NCBI GenBank assembly: GCA_963722495.1
Contig: CAVRND010000007.1
Coordinates: forward strand, 248,001 to 312,000
Direction: 5' to 3'
DNA: 64,000 bases
Origin: Hyphomicrobium_A sp963722495
Lineage (GTDB): Bacteria; Pseudomonadota; Alphaproteobacteria; Rhizobiales; Hyphomicrobiaceae
Positions 29,453 through 38,608 of the stretch are shown here, one piece after another. The first letter of the stretch is position 1. Each line of letters begins with the position of its first letter. The translations under genes and the position numbers were made by a program. The notes beneath the pieces were generated by a model that saw nothing but the letters and a program-made list of their open reading frames with translations, had not been told where the DNA came from and made no database searches.

Positions 29453-31270
29453 TTACAGGCTCGGTTGCGGAATTGGCGCGCCGGTCAGGGCCTGCGAGCG
29501 CACGAGGCGCGCGTAATGGCCTTCCGCCGCCAGCAGCTGCAAGTGGGTTCCGACCTCGACGATGGTGCCGTCGTCCATGACGCAGATGAGGTCGGCGTTC
29601 TGCACCGTCGACAGCCGGTGGGCGATGACCAGCGTGGTCCGGTTCTTGGTGAACTGCGCCAATGCCTCCTGCACCAGCCGCTCCGATTCGGTATCGAGCG
29701 CGCTCGTCGCCTCGTCGAGCAGCAGGATCGGGGCGTCCTTGAGGATCGCCCGGGCGAGGGCGAGGCGCTGGCGCTGGCCGCCCGACAGGCGCAGGCCGCG
29801 GTCGCCGATCTCGGTCGCATAACCCTGCGGCTGCGCCATGATGAAGTCATGTGCCGCTGCCGCTTCCGCCGCGGCCTCGATGGCCGACTGCGGCGCCCCG
29901 AGCCGGCCGAGCGCGATATTGGCGGCGATGGAATCATCGAACAGCGTCACGTCCTGCGAGACGATGGAGATGGCGTCGCGCAGCGAGGCCAGCGTCACGT
30001 CGCGAATGTCCTGCCCGTCGATGGTGATGCGTCCCTGATCGACGTCGAACAGCCGCGGTACCAGGTTGAGCACCGTCGACTTGCCGGCGCCGGAACGCCC
30101 GACCAGCGCCACTGTCTGGCCGCCCGGCACGTCGAGCGTGAAACCACCAATGGCCTGCACGCCGCCGCGGTCGTAGGCAAAGCCGACGTTCTCGAAACGG
30201 ATGCCCGCGTCAGCGAGCGCGATCGGCTTGGCGCCCGGCCGATCTACGATCAGCGGCTTCTCGTCGATGAGACCGTAGAAGCTCTCGGCCGCGGCAAGGC
30301 CCTCATTGATGCGGCCCGACAGCGAGCCGAGCGCGCGGATGGGCTGCGAGGCCATCAGCAGCGCGGTGATGAAGCCCATGAAGTCGCCGACCGTCGAGAT
30401 GCCGCTGGCGATGCGCCAGTAGGCCAGCGCAATGACGCCGGCAATGGCGATGCCGCCGAGCGCTTCCAGCAGCGGGTCGATGCGGGCGCGGTTCTTCACC
30501 GCCTTCATGCGCAGCTTGTAGACGTGCTCGAAGCTCTTGTTCAGCCGGTCTGCGGCGTAGCCCTCGAGCCGGAACGACTTGATCAGTCGCGCGCCCGAAA
30601 GCTTCTCGGTCAGCAGCGAGGTCATGCCGCCCAGCTCTTGCTGCGTCTGCTTGGCGACGCGGCGCAGCTTCGTGCTCAGCGCGGCGACGGGCAGGGCGGC
30701 GATCGGATAGACGCACAGCACGATCACCGACATCACCCAGTCGAGATAGATCATCGAGGCGACGAGGGCGACGATGGTCAGCGCATCGCGCACGGCCGTA
30801 TTGAGGGCGGCCTGCGCCGCCGTCTGCACGAAGCCGATGTCGTTGGTCAGCTTGGAGACGAGCCGGCCCGGCGTATCCCGCGACAGGCGGGCGAAGTCGG
30901 ACGTGATCAGATGCTCGAAGCCGACGCGCTGCATGTCCGTCGACATGCGCATGACGATGCGATTGGTCTCGACCGTCTGCGCGTAGAGCAGCAGGCTGCG
31001 CAGCATGGTGGCGCCGACGATCGCCACCAGGACATAGGGCAGCATGCCCTTCTGGTCCTGCATCAGCATGTCGAACGACGCCTTGATGATCATCGGGTAG
31101 GCGCCGGTGATGGCGGCCAGCAACGCCGTGAGGATCATGGCGACGATCAACTCGCGCCAGCGCGGATAAACCCAATCGCGCATGAAGCGCACGAGCAGCC
31201 CGCGTTGATGCTCGTCGAGGGCGAGCGCGACGGGGGCGGGCTTGAGCGGCGCTGGTGGCGCCAGGTTCAC
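29453..31270 (-). CDS. MsbA-like lipid A/lipid-linked ABC exporter
   Basis: A 605-residue half-transporter: six membrane helices in residues ~35-320, then an ATPase domain with Walker A VGRSGAGKSTVLNL (~395), signature LRLSGGQRQRLALARA (~498) and Walker B ILLLDEATSALD (~518). It probably flips lipid A or core LPS, judging by kdtA/lpxK/DUF374 nearby. The GTG at 31270 overlaps the DUF4170 stop (GTGA), so translation is coupled. Confidence 0.9.
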   Translation of the reverse strand: MNLAPPAPLKPAPVALALDEHQRGLLVRFMRDWVYPRWRELIVAMILTALLAAITGAYPMIIKASFDMLMQDQKGMLPYVLVAIVGATMLRSLLLYAQTVETNRIVMRMSTDMQRVGFEHLITSDFARLSRDTPGRLVSKLTNDIGFVQTAAQAALNTAVRDALTIVALVASMIYLDWVMSVIVLCVYPIAALPVAALSTKLRRVAKQTQQELGGMTSLLTEKLSGARLIKSFRLEGYAADRLNKSFEHVYKLRMKAVKNRARIDPLLEALGGIAIAGVIALAYWRIASGISTVGDFMGFITALLMASQPIRALGSLSGRINEGLAAAESFYGLIDEKPLIVDRPGAKPIALADAGIRFENVGFAYDRGGVQAIGGFTLDVPGGQTVALVGRSGAGKSTVLNLVPRLFDVDQGRITIDGQDIRDVTLASLRDAISIVSQDVTLFDDSIAANIALGRLGAPQSAIEAAAEAAAAHDFIMAQPQGYATEIGDRGLRLSGGQRQRLALARAILKDAPILLLDEATSALDTESERLVQEALAQFTKNRTTLVIAHRLSTVQNADLICVMDDGTIVEVGTHLQLLAAEGHYARLVRSQALTGAPIPQPSL

Positions 31271-31524
31271 GACTGCGCCTTCGTGATCTGGTCGTCAGGC
31301 TCGAGCAGGCGGTGCATGTGAACGACGAAATAGCGCATCAGGGCGTTGTCCACGGTGCGCTGCGCGGCCGACTTCCAGGCGGCGTGCGCATCGGCGTAAT
31401 TGGGGTAGATGCCGACGATGTCGAGATCCGTCAGGTCGCGGAACTCGATGCCATCGAGCGAGGTCAGCTCGCCGCCGAACACGAGATGCAATAGCTGCTT
31501 CGGCGGTGTCGACTTGTCGCTCAT
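31267..31524 (-). CDS. DUF4170-domain protein
   Basis: An 85-residue soluble protein with LHLVFGGELTSLDGIEFRDL and GIYPNYADAHAAWKSAAQRT, matching DUF4170. Function unknown. It consistently precedes lipid A export genes in Hyphomicrobiales and here overlaps msbA by 4 nt. Confidence 0.85.
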   Translation of the reverse strand: MSDKSTPPKQLLHLVFGGELTSLDGIEFRDLTDLDIVGIYPNYADAHAAWKSAAQRTVDNALMRYFVVHMHRLLEPDDQITKAQS

Positions 31525-31697
31525 GCAGTTGGTCCTCTAAAGCGGGTTGACTGGATCGTGAGAGCCGCGCGCCCGGAACGGACTGCACGGTTACGGCGAA
31601 TTTACGCTATCTCTTAAGCCTGCAGGAAGCCGGATGTGTCATTCTGCCTGCATGGTCGCACCAGACGGCTGCTCTGAAGACAATGGCGAGGCTCGCA

Positions 31698-31738
31698 AAT
31701 TTCGGCTTGGATCCGCGGCACGGATCCAAGCCGAAATT
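31698..31738 (-). terminator. Perfect 18-bp hairpin after ubiA
   Basis: Arms 31698-31715 and 31721-31738 pair perfectly around a 5-nt loop, 20 bp beyond the ubiA stop. On the minus strand it is followed by only a short T run. It is a likely terminator separating ubiA from the DUF4170-msbA operon. Confidence 0.65.
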
Positions 31739-31758
31739 GCTTAACGCGTGTCCCAGAC

Positions 31759-32634
31759 CTAGCTGAGCCCCGCCATGCGGGACAGCACCATGTCGAAGAC
31801 CAGTCCCAGGAAGATCACCAACCCGACATCGCGGTTCGAACGGAAGCGGCGCAGGCAGTTCTGCGCGTCCGCCATATCGAGCGTCGTCACCTGCCAGGAC
31901 ATCTGCAGCGAGGCGAGCACCACGGCCATAAAAAATATGAGGTGCGTGCCGGCCAGATACCCCGCCAGCAGCCACAGCACGATGGCGCCGGCGTAGAAGC
32001 TGCCGACCCAGCTCATGGTGTTGTCGCCGAAGCGGATGGCCGTGGAGCGCAGGCCGAGCAGCAGGTCGTCCTCGCGGTCCTGGTGGGCGTAGATGGTGTC
32101 GTAGCCGATGGTCCACAGCACCGAGCCGGCATACAGCAGCAGCGCCGGGATGCCGACGTTGCCCATCACCGCCGCCCAGCCGACCAGCGCCCCCCAGTTG
32201 AAGGCGAGGCCGAGCACGATCTGCGGCCAATGGGTGAAACGCTTCAGAAACGGATAGACGGCGACCAGCAGCAGCGAGGCGGCGCCCAGCTTGATGGCGA
32301 AGCCGTTGAACTGGACCAGCACCAGGAGGCCGCCGAGCGCGCAAATGGCGGCGAAGGCGAGGGCTTCGGCCGGCGTCACCTGGCCGGACGGAATGGGCCG
32401 GCTCGCCGTGCGGGCCGAGCGCGCGTCGTAGTCACGGTCGATGTAGTCGTTATAGGCGCAGCCCGAGGCGCGCATCAGCAGCGCCCCGATGGCGAACAGC
32501 GTCAGCAGCCACGGGTTGGGGTAGGGCTGGTGCAGGGCGACCTCGGCGAGGCCCACCGACCACCAGCAGGGCAGCAGCAGCAGCCAAAAGCCGATGGGGC
32601 GGTCGAGGCGGGCAAGCCGCAGGTAGGGGCGCAC
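31759..32634 (-). CDS. ubiA: 4-hydroxybenzoate polyprenyltransferase
   Basis: Integral membrane prenyltransferase of ubiquinone biosynthesis. It shows the first Asp-rich motif CAYNDYIDRDYDA and the second TIYAHQDREDD, with about eight hydrophobic segments. The GTG at 32634 is the only in-frame start, but homology-like residues continue upstream in frame (GNWADRYAPESVRPYL) back to ~32700. The true start is probably the ATG at 32732 or 32723, with a one-base error between. Confidence 0.92.
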   Translation of the reverse strand: MRPYLRLARLDRPIGFWLLLLPCWWSVGLAEVALHQPYPNPWLLTLFAIGALLMRASGCAYNDYIDRDYDARSARTASRPIPSGQVTPAEALAFAAICALGGLLVLVQFNGFAIKLGAASLLLVAVYPFLKRFTHWPQIVLGLAFNWGALVGWAAVMGNVGIPALLLYAGSVLWTIGYDTIYAHQDREDDLLLGLRSTAIRFGDNTMSWVGSFYAGAIVLWLLAGYLAGTHLIFFMAVVLASLQMSWQVTTLDMADAQNCLRRFRSNRDVGLVIFLGLVFDMVLSRMAGLS

Positions 32635-32868
32635 GGATTCTGGGGCATAGCGGTCGGCCCAGTTGCCGGGCGGGGCATCTGCAACGCGGGTGCTCTGCTG
32701 GGTGTCGAGGGGTTGGCCTGCATGTCCGCCATAATCTGTTGGCTTTGCCCGACCCTACCGGCCCCCCGCCCGCGGGGCAAATCCCCCGATTGCACGTCGA
32801 GATCGCGGTCCCGACCTGAACGGGCGACCACTGTCATCCCGGACGAGTGAGCGACAGCGAACGAAGAG

Positions 32869-32936
32869 CCGGGACCCAGCATAGGAAGCGCCGAAGGCTC
32901 ACAAGGTGTCTGCGACCGCTTTGCGCTGGGTCCCGG
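32869..32936. repeat. Inverted repeat, 12-bp arms
   Basis: Arms 32869-32880 and 32925-32936 (CCGGGACCCAGC and complement) pair perfectly across a 44-nt spacer. This is part of the gene-free stretch 32733-33364, which holds only palindromes that I can see. Confidence 0.6.
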
Positions 32937-33000
32937 AGAGCATTGGTGTGCCTCCGCGTTCTCGCGGACTTATGTCCCGAGGTTTGAAACAGTCGAGGGA

Positions 33001-33060
33001 ACGCGGGCGCCGAAGCGCTGCGATCTAATAATTTTATAGGCAGCCTTTCGGCGCCCGCGT
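33001..33060. repeat. Inverted repeat, 14-bp arms
   Basis: Arms 33001-33014 and 33047-33060 pair perfectly (ACGCGGGCGCCGAA and complement) around an AT-rich centre. No gene function is evident. Confidence 0.6.
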
Positions 33061-33364
33061 GCGGTGCTCTGTCAGTGCCGAGGTTGCAACTTCGGCGTCA
33101 ACGAGCTTCAGGTCCCATCCAGGGGCTTTCTAGGGCGCCGGACTTGCGTCGTTCAGGACCTTTGGCGTCTGCGCTCCCAAGTGAATGCGAGAGCGCCGCT
33201 GACGAAGGGCTTCCGTGCGCGCTGTTGCCAGCCACGCCCAGCCTCGCGCCGCGCCTCGAGCACTCGCGATCGACGCTGCAGCGGGCCGCCATCAACGCGC
33301 GGCGCCGGCAACCGCGGAGAGCTGGGTTCTCGGTGACAAGCCTGCGCAGCATGACATTAGAGCG

Positions 33365-34933
33365 TTACGTGGAATGGCGGGCGAGGATCTTGCGGACTTC
33401 GGCGACGAGGTCGGCCTCTTTGACGGAGACCTGCGCCGGGCGCGCTTCCTTCCATTCCTTGTTGTCGGAGATGGCGGCGGCGGCCTTGGCGCCTTCGACG
33501 AGGTCCTTCAGCGTCACTTCGCCCTTGGCGCGCTCGTCGGAGCCCTGGATGACGACGCACGGCGAGCCGCGCTTGTCGGCGTACTCGAGCTGCTTGCCGA
33601 ACTTCTTCGGGTTGCCGAGATACAGCTCGGCGCGGATGCCGGCGTCGCGCAGCGCCTGCACCATCTTCTGGTAGTCGGCGATGCGCTCCTTCTCCATCAC
33701 CGTGACGATGACGGGGCCGTCGGGCGGCGGCCTTGGCCTAGCCGAGCGAAGCAAGAGCCGCCTGCAGGCGCGAGACGCCGATGGAGAAGCCGGTGGCCGG
33801 CACCTTCTGGCCGGTGAAGCGGGCGACGAGATCGTCGTAGCGTCCGCCGCCGCCGACCGAGCCGAAGCGCACCGGGCGCCCCTTCTCGTCCTTCACCTCG
33901 AACGTCAGCTCCGCCTCGAACACCGGGCCGGTGTAGTACTCGAGCCCGCGGACGACCGAGGATCGATCGGATGCGATCGGTGCCGTACCCGCGCTCGAAA
34001 ATCGATCGAGCTGCGCAATTGTCTCCAATTCACTCGACGCCATGCGGAAATTCCGATCCGCAGCTTCAGAGCTCGCCGATCCGAAGAAGTTCGTCCAGCT
34101 GCTGACTTCGCGATGCCGGACGATCGACCTTCGCCGCATCTCGATTTCGGAAGTCGTCGTTCCAGGCCGCGTAGCAATCCGAGAAGTTCGAATATCGTCG
34201 TGATCTCGAGCAGCTCTGCACCCGGCGTGAAGTCTCCGCTTTCGTCCTTCCGGCCTTGTCCGAGAAGTTCGCGAACCCTGTCGCCCCGAGCCGATCAAGT
34301 TTGTCCAGCGCACGCAGGACGATGAGCCACTTGGCATCGTTCTCGCCCGGAAGTCCAACGACTTCCAAGGCCCGTCGAGAACCTTGCGGTTGTTGACCTT
34401 GATCACGTAGTCGCCGCGCTTGATGCCGAGCGCTTCCAGCGTGTCGGCGGCGAGCATGCACATCTCGGCGTCGGCGGCGACGCTCTCGGCGCCCACCGTG
34501 TCGGCGTCGAACTGCATGAACTGGCGGAAGCGGCCCGGCCCCGGCTTCTCGTTGCGCCACACCGGGCCCACCGCGTAGCGGCGGAACGGCTTGGGCATGT
34601 CCTGATAGTTCTGCGCCACGTAGCGGGCGAGCGGCGCCGTCAGGTCGTAGCGCAGGCTCATCCACTCCTCGACGTCGGCCTTCCCGCGCGCCTCGTTGAG
34701 TCCTGGAACGAGAACACGCCCGCGTTCGGGCGGTCCTGGTCGGGCAGGAACTTGCCGAGCGCGTCGGTGTATTCGAACGCCGGCGTCTCCAGCGGCTCGA
34801 AGCCGTACAGCTCGTAGACGGCGCGGATCTTGGCCAGCATGTCCTGCTGCTGGCGCAGCTCCGCCGCCTCGATGTCGCGAAGGCCGCGCGGCAGGCGCGG
34901 CGTCGGTCGCGCGTCTTTGGTAGGTTTGCTCAT
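33365..34933 (-). pseudogene. hisS: Histidyl-tRNA synthetase (multiply frameshifted)
   Basis: Class II aminoacyl-tRNA synthetase. Segments in order: PRGLRDIEAAELRQQQDML, YELYGFEPLETPAFEYTDAL, motif 2 region RRYAVGPVWRNEKPGPGRFR, VKVNNRKVLDG, VVRGLEYYTGPVFEAEL, VRFGSVGGGGRYDDLV, TGFSIGVSRL and an anticodon-binding domain PVIVTVMEKERIADYQKMVQ. The frame breaks near 34700, several times in 34000-34370, and near 33740. HisS is essential, so these are best read as sequence errors unless another copy exists. The 34000-34370 section is the least readable. Confidence 0.85.
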
Positions 34934-34979
34934 GGGCGGGCGGGTGGCTCGATGACGGCGTTGCAGCGCGTTGGGCGCG

Positions 34980-35873
34980 TTATAGCCGATCGAGACCTGT
35001 TACGCCAGCCGGCAGGCGGGGATCACGGCTGATGGCCTCGGCGGCCGGGCGCGCGGGCGGCAGGCCGAACGGACGGCGCAGCGCGGCGTGGGCCTGGCGC
35101 GCCGGCACCGAGACCAGCTCGCGCTCCGGCCAGCGCAGGGCCGTGAGCTTGCCGCCGAACACGCAGCCGGTGTCGATGCACACCGTATTGTTCAGCCACT
35201 CGGGCTCGGCGACCGGCGTGTGGCCGTAAACGACCGCCGTCTTGCCGCGATAGTCGGCGCCAAATTGAAGCGCTCCGGCAGACCGTCGGCGGCCAGGCCG
35301 CCCGGAGGTGTCGCCGTACAAGCGCGAAATCGTGCGCCCGCGGCGTAGTTGCTTGCCCAGCATGTTTTCGCGCACGCCGGCGTGGGCGACGGCGAGGCGG
35401 CCGTCGTCGAGCCAGGCGTGGCTCGGCAGCGTTTCGAGGAACGCGAGCGTGCGCGTCCGGCAAAGCCTCGCCCTGCGTCTGCATATTGCTCGACGGTGCG
35501 GTCGAGGCCGTGCGCCAGCTTGACGTCGCGGCCCTTGAGATAGCGCCGGAACTTGTCGTCGTGATTGCCGATCACCGAGAACGCCTGGCCGCGCTCGGCC
35601 ATATCCATGACGATGCGCAGCACGTCCGGCGAGTTCGGTCCGCGGTCGACGAGGTCGCCGACGAAGAACGCGCGGCGGCCCTTCGGCGCCGTGGTGATCG
35701 CGCGGCGGGTCGTCGCCCGTTCCCTCGAGCCGCACCGAATAGCCCAGCTTCGCCAGCAGCGCGATCAGCTCGTCGGCGCAGCCATGCACGTCGCCGATGA
35801 TGTCGAACGGGCCGTGCACGTCGCGCCAGTCGGCCGACACCGGCTCTGCTTTGTCTTCGGGCTTGGAGGACAT
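34980..35873 (-). pseudogene. PrpA/ApaH-like serine/threonine phosphatase (frameshifted)
   Basis: A calcineurin-type phosphoesterase: FDIIGDVHGCADEL, then after a shift at ~35700 FFVGDLVDRGPNSPDVL and SVIGNHDDKF, and after further shifts (~35470, ~35270) LAVAHAGVRENM, VVYGHTPVAEPEW and IDTGCVFGGKLTAL. All metal-binding motifs of the PPP family are present. The net length is a multiple of three, consistent with three +1 shifts. It could act on phosphoproteins or diadenosine polyphosphates. Confidence 0.82.
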
Positions 35874-35994
35874 GCGAAAGGGCTCAGGCTTCGGTTACGC
35901 GATAGGGCACATAATCCCAGAAACGCGTCTGAGCATAAAATGGCAGGCTGCGATAGCGCTCAGTGCGCCGATCGATGGACATGCGACCGCAACG

Positions 35995-37359
35995 CTATGC
36001 GTGAATGAAGTCCTCGGTGCGGCGCTTGGGCTCCGGCACGTTCGACACGAAGCGCACCAGCGGCTCCAGACCCGGCGGCACCGGACCGCCGTAGGCCCAA
36101 TCCAGCAGCTCGACCGTATGCACGACCGGCACATCCAGATTGCCGGCCAGCTGCGTGATGCAGCCGATGTTGCCGGTGGCGACGACGTCGGGCTTCACGC
36201 GCTTGATGTTCTTCGTCTTGCGGTCGCGCAGGGCCGATGAAAGCTCGGGCTGCAGGATATTGTAGGTGCCGGCCGACCCGCAGCAGATGTGCGATTCCGG
36301 GATGTCGGCGACGGTGTATCCGGCTTTGATCAACAGATCGCGCGGCACATCCTTGATGCCCTGGCCGTGCTGCAGCGAGCAGGCGGGGTGATAGGCGACG
36401 CGCAGCGACGACCAGCGCTTGGGCGCGCCGAGCTCGTACTTGCCGACGAACTCCGAGATGTCGTTTGCTAGAGCTGAGATGCGCGCGGCGCGCGCGGCAT
36501 ACTCGGGCTCACGCTGCAAAAGGTGGCCGTAGTCCTTCACCGCCGTGCCGCAACCGGAGGCATTGACGATGATGGCGTCGACGGGGCCCTTGGCCATCTC
36601 CCGCGACCAGGCGTCGACGTTGCGCTTGGCGAAGGCGATCGCGCCTGCTTCGTCGCCGAGGTGATAGGTGAGCGCGCCGCAGCAGCCGGCGCCGGCCGCG
36701 ACGACGACATCGACGCCGCGCCGCGCCAGCAGGCGAATGGTGGAATCGTTGATGCCGGGGCGCAGCACCTGCTGCGCGCAGCCCGCCAGCATGATGACGC
36801 GGGCGCGGCGGTCCTCCTCGGTGGCGGCGGTGCCGGGACCTTCGAATTTCGGCGACGGCGGCAGCACGGCCGGCGCCAGCTCGATCATGGCGGCAAGCTC
36901 GGTGAGGCCGAAACGGCGCAAGAGGTTGAGCCACGGCCGGCCAAGCGGGGCGAGCTTTAGCGCCAGTCGGAAGCGCTCGGGATAGGGCAGCACGCGCGCC
37001 AGAAGCTTGCGCACGAAGCGCTCCTTGAACGGCCGCGGGGCCGTCTGTTCGACGTAGCTGCGCGCCATATCGATCAAGTGCATGTAGTCGACGCCGCTCG
37101 GGCACGTCGACATGCACGAGAGGCACGACAGGCAGCGGTCGAGATGCGTCTGGACCTCGTAGCTCGCCGGAGCATTGTCCTCGAGCATGTCCTTGATGAG
37201 GTAGATGCGTCCGCGCGGGCTGTCGCGCTCATCGCCCAGCAGCACGTAGGTGGGGCACGTCGCGGTGCACAGCCCGCAGTGCACGCAGCGGCGCAGGATG
37301 GAGTCCGCCTCGGCGATACGCGGGTTCAGCAGCTGCTCGGGCGTGAAGTTGGTTTGCAT
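35995..37359 (-). CDS. glcF: Glycolate oxidase iron-sulfur subunit
   Basis: A 454-residue subunit with two 4Fe-4S motifs (CVHCGLCTATCPTY and CLSCLSCMSTCPSG) and two CCG domains (YHPACSLQH, SHICCGSAGTYNI) for electron transfer from glycolate to the quinone pool at the membrane. It lies 17 bp downstream of glcE in a glcD-glcE-glcF operon. Confidence 0.95.
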   Translation of the reverse strand: MQTNFTPEQLLNPRIAEADSILRRCVHCGLCTATCPTYVLLGDERDSPRGRIYLIKDMLEDNAPASYEVQTHLDRCLSCLSCMSTCPSGVDYMHLIDMARSYVEQTAPRPFKERFVRKLLARVLPYPERFRLALKLAPLGRPWLNLLRRFGLTELAAMIELAPAVLPPSPKFEGPGTAATEEDRRARVIMLAGCAQQVLRPGINDSTIRLLARRGVDVVVAAGAGCCGALTYHLGDEAGAIAFAKRNVDAWSREMAKGPVDAIIVNASGCGTAVKDYGHLLQREPEYAARAARISALANDISEFVGKYELGAPKRWSSLRVAYHPACSLQHGQGIKDVPRDLLIKAGYTVADIPESHICCGSAGTYNILQPELSSALRDRKTKNIKRVKPDVVATGNIGCITQLAGNLDVPVVHTVELLDWAYGGPVPPGLEPLVRFVSNVPEPKRRTEDFIHA

Positions 37360-37376
37360 GCGCTGCTGCTATGCCC

Positions 37377-38597
37377 TCACAAATTGGCGTACATCCGGCC
37401 GGGATTGAGAATTCCCACCGGATCGAAGGCGGCTTTCAGGCCGCGGGTCAGGCGCTCGACGGGCGGGCTCAGCGGCTGGAACACTTCTACCGCGGCGCGC
37501 ACGTTGGGTTCGGCACGGATCAGCATGGCGTGGCCACCGTGGATGGCCGTAACGCGGCGGATCTCCGCGGTGCCGGCATCGGCGGCGGCGGGAACCTCGA
37601 GCCAGATAAGGCCGCCGGCCCAATCATAGAACGCCTCGGCCGGCATGTACCGTTTGATGGCGGCGACCAGCTTGGGCGCCGTCGTGGGCTTGGTCGAAAT
37701 GCGCCACAGCAGCGTCTGGCGGTTCGGCATCACCGACAGCCGGCGCAGCTCGCCCCAGAAATCCAGCGTCTCGCGGTGGTCGAGCTCGAGGGCCTTGCCG
37801 TAGACCTTGAGCGCCTCCTTGAGGCGCTGCTTGCGGCCGGCGACCGCACTGGAAAAGTTCTCCAGCCGCAGCGCAGTCACCGACTTGTTCAACGTCTTGA
37901 GGCCGGGATGGTTGAGCCGTGCGGCAACGGGCGCCTGCAGGTGCACCGCGCCCGAGACTTCCACCGGCTGCGCCATGGCGGTCGACAGCAGCTCGATGGC
38001 GAGGTTGTCCGGCAGCCCGAGGTAGATGACGGTTGCCGCCGTCTCCGGCCATGGGATGACCTTGAAGGTGACCTCGGTCATCACCGCCAGCGTGCCCCAG
38101 CTTCCGGCGAGGCCACGGGCGACGTCGTAGCCGGTGACGTTCTTCATCACGCGGCCGCCGGCCTTGAACAGCTCGGCGCGGCCGTTGACGCCCTTGACGC
38201 CGAGCAGATGGTCGCGCGCGGCGCCGTACTGGATGCGGCGGGCGCCCGACATGTTGGTGGCGAACACCGCCCCGATGGTCTGCGTGCCTTGCGGGCCGCC
38301 GGTGGCGGGCGCGAGATCGATCGGCTCGAAGGGAAGCATCTGCCCGCGGGCGGCGAGCTCGGCCTCGATCTGCGACAGCGGCGTGCCGGCGCGCGCCGAC
38401 ATGACGAGTTCGTTGGGTTCATAGAGCGAGATGCCGCGCAGGGACGCCGTGGTGATGGTCACCGTGCCGTCGACAGGCCGGCCGACGGCGCGCTTGGAGC
38501 CCGAGCCGACGATCTCGATCGGCAAGCGCTTTTCGGCGCATCCGGCGATGACGAACTGAAGCTCCCAGTCGGCGCCGGGGCGCTGCAAATCGCTCAA
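37377..38597 (-). CDS. glcE: Glycolate oxidase FAD-binding subunit GlcE
   Basis: A 406-residue FAD-PCMH-type subunit, smaller than GlcD: LPIEIVGSGSKRAVGRPVDG, DLAPATGGPQGTQTIGA, VMKNVTGYDVARGLAGSWG and AFDPVGILNPGRMYANL. The TTG at 38597 is preceded by GAGGAG at good spacing, which decides the start. It lies 11 bp after glcD. Confidence 0.93.
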   Translation of the reverse strand: MSDLQRPGADWELQFVIAGCAEKRLPIEIVGSGSKRAVGRPVDGTVTITTASLRGISLYEPNELVMSARAGTPLSQIEAELAARGQMLPFEPIDLAPATGGPQGTQTIGAVFATNMSGARRIQYGAARDHLLGVKGVNGRAELFKAGGRVMKNVTGYDVARGLAGSWGTLAVMTEVTFKVIPWPETAATVIYLGLPDNLAIELLSTAMAQPVEVSGAVHLQAPVAARLNHPGLKTLNKSVTALRLENFSSAVAGRKQRLKEALKVYGKALELDHRETLDFWGELRRLSVMPNRQTLLWRISTKPTTAPKLVAAIKRYMPAEAFYDWAGGLIWLEVPAAADAGTAEIRRVTAIHGGHAMLIRAEPNVRAAVEVFQPLSPPVERLTRGLKAAFDPVGILNPGRMYANL

Positions 38598-38608
38598 GTC
38601 GTATCTCC

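Noticed and set aside
29465..31321. Long plus-strand open frame
   Set aside because: Antisense to the MsbA-like exporter; His/Gln/Arg-rich composition typical of a shadow frame.
33061..33364. Structured GC-rich stretch considered as a tRNA or small RNA
   Set aside because: No cloverleaf, no T-loop consensus, and no acceptor pairing could be made.
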